Below are positions 5,578 to 6,124 of a DNA stretch of 6,124 nt, piece after piece. Where the stretch lies: positions 15,801 through 21,924 of the forward strand of contig DJUJ01000058.1 in assembly GCA_002438345.1 (NCBI GenBank). The letters run 5' to 3'. The position numbers and the translations under genes are program-made. The notes beneath the pieces were generated by a model. It made no database searches. It had not been told where the DNA came from and saw nothing but the letters and a program-made list of their open reading frames with translations. This DNA comes from Paenibacillus sp. UBA6285 (GTDB lineage: Bacteria > Bacillota > Bacilli > Paenibacillales > Paenibacillaceae). Position 1 is the stretch's first letter. Every line of letters begins with the position of its first letter.

Positions 5578-6124
5578 ATGCCTAAAACTCGTTACCATAA
5601 CGTCGACAATGTAAGTACCGATAAAACACTAAAAGAATTTCGCCAGTGGCGTGAGGAGCGTCGTCGGAAGCAGAAGGACTATTCATATGTTGTTCCGAAT
5701 ACGCCGCCCAGATTGTCTTATCTGTCGGAGAATAGGCAGGAGTCTACCATTACGTGGATTGGGCATTCAACATTTTTCCTTCAATATGAAGGGATGAATA
5801 TCATTACGGATCCCATCTGGGCAAGAAGGCTAGGTTTTGAGAAAAGACTGGGACAACCTGGGATTCCGCTCAGCGAAGTGCCGCCGATTGACCTGATTCT
5901 GATCTCGCACTCTCATTATGACCACTTGCATATAGCGTCCATCCGTAAATTATATCGGGCAGGGACAACCCTGGTTGTTCCTATAGGTCTAAAACGCAAA
6001 ATGCTCCGCAAAGGGTTCCGCAGCTGTGTGGAGATGGAATGGTGGCAGGAGATTAAGCTAGGTAAGATCAAGCTTAGTTTTGTGCCTACCCAGCACTGGA
6101 CGCGGAGGACGCCTTGGGATACGG
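5578..6124 (+). CDS. Metallo-beta-lactamase-fold hydrolase, NAPE-PLD/UlaG-like (3' end outside window)
   Basis: The frame is open from the ATG at 5578 to the window edge (182 codons seen). The ATG has AGAGGTG with GAGG at 5568-5571, six bases upstream. Residues 1-50 are a basic N-terminal extension (FRQWREERRRKQK) followed by TPPRLSYL. The MBL fold then starts with ITWIGHSTFFLQ (58-69), TDPIW (77-81) and the metal-binding motif HSHYDH at 111-116, followed by TQHWTRRTPWDT at 171-182, where His173 is the likely third-histidine motif. The GHST, TDPIW and QHW..R pattern is that of the NAPE-PLD/Lactamase_B_2 branch (YfnB/UlaG-like relatives) rather than beta-lactamases proper. Two zinc ions and hydrolysis of a phosphodiester or ester are expected; the substrate is unknown. 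With about 320-340 residues usual for such proteins, roughly half is missing at the right edge. It is divergent from cvfC. Confidence 0.88.
   Translation, partial: MPKTRYHNVDNVSTDKTLKEFRQWREERRRKQKDYSYVVPNTPPRLSYLSENRQESTITWIGHSTFFLQYEGMNIITDPIWARRLGFEKRLGQPGIPLSEVPPIDLILISHSHYDHLHIASIRKLYRAGTTLVVPIGLKRKMLRKGFRSCVEMEWWQEIKLGKIKLSFVPTQHWTRRTPWDT

Noticed and set aside
1..6124. CRISPR array, tRNA, rRNA, phage or defence system
   Set aside because: No spaced repeats, cloverleaf, rRNA sequence or defence-type genes are visible on either strand.

Overview
The window looks like chromosomal DNA of a Gram-positive Bacillota bacterium, most likely Paenibacillus or a close relative. The reasons are strong AGGAGG-type ribosome binding sites, rho-independent terminators, an L-box lysine riboswitch in front of a LysP-type permease, a YpgR/CvfC-type NfuN-HEAT protein, and a family GH95 fucosidase remnant whose sequence reads like the Paenibacillus versions. 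The species assignment is an inference from family knowledge; no search was run.

Layout, left to right. (1) Bases 1-843 are a decayed area. A short unidentified coding tail is followed immediately by the C-terminal part of a GH95 alpha-L-fucosidase that has lost its N-terminal two thirds, has an internal deletion and changes reading frame, so it is a pseudogene. A strong terminator follows. (2) 984-2123 (+) encodes a secreted or membrane-anchored transglutaminase-like protein with an intact Cys-His-Asp triad. (3) A bidirectional terminator separates it from the convergent lysP gene (2200-3681, -). (4) lysP has a leader of about 450 nt. Within it I can fold a complete lysine riboswitch (P2, P3, P4, P5, the L2-L3 kissing loop, and P1) followed by an intrinsic terminator and a further small hairpin. 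(5) 4198-5334 (-) encodes a cysteine-free NfuN plus HEAT-repeat protein (CvfC/YpgR family). (6) A divergent AT-rich intergenic region carries a 14-bp palindrome whose centre can serve as the -35 element in both directions. (7) 5578 to the window end (+) is the start of a metallo-beta-lactamase-fold hydrolase of the NAPE-PLD/UlaG-like type.

How the parts work together: the clearest functional unit is the lysine riboswitch plus lysP, a feedback loop in which intracellular lysine shuts off synthesis of the lysine importer. The other genes appear to be separate transcription units. cvfC lies directly upstream of lysP on the same strand with no convincing terminator between them, so read-through into the riboswitch leader is possible. 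I found no CRISPR array, tRNA, rRNA, intact mobile element or obviously new multi-gene system. The more unusual points are a duplicated P1 5' strand in the lysine riboswitch, an apparent internal domain duplication in the transglutaminase-like protein, the decay pattern of the GH95 gene, and the shared palindromic -35 of the divergent promoters.
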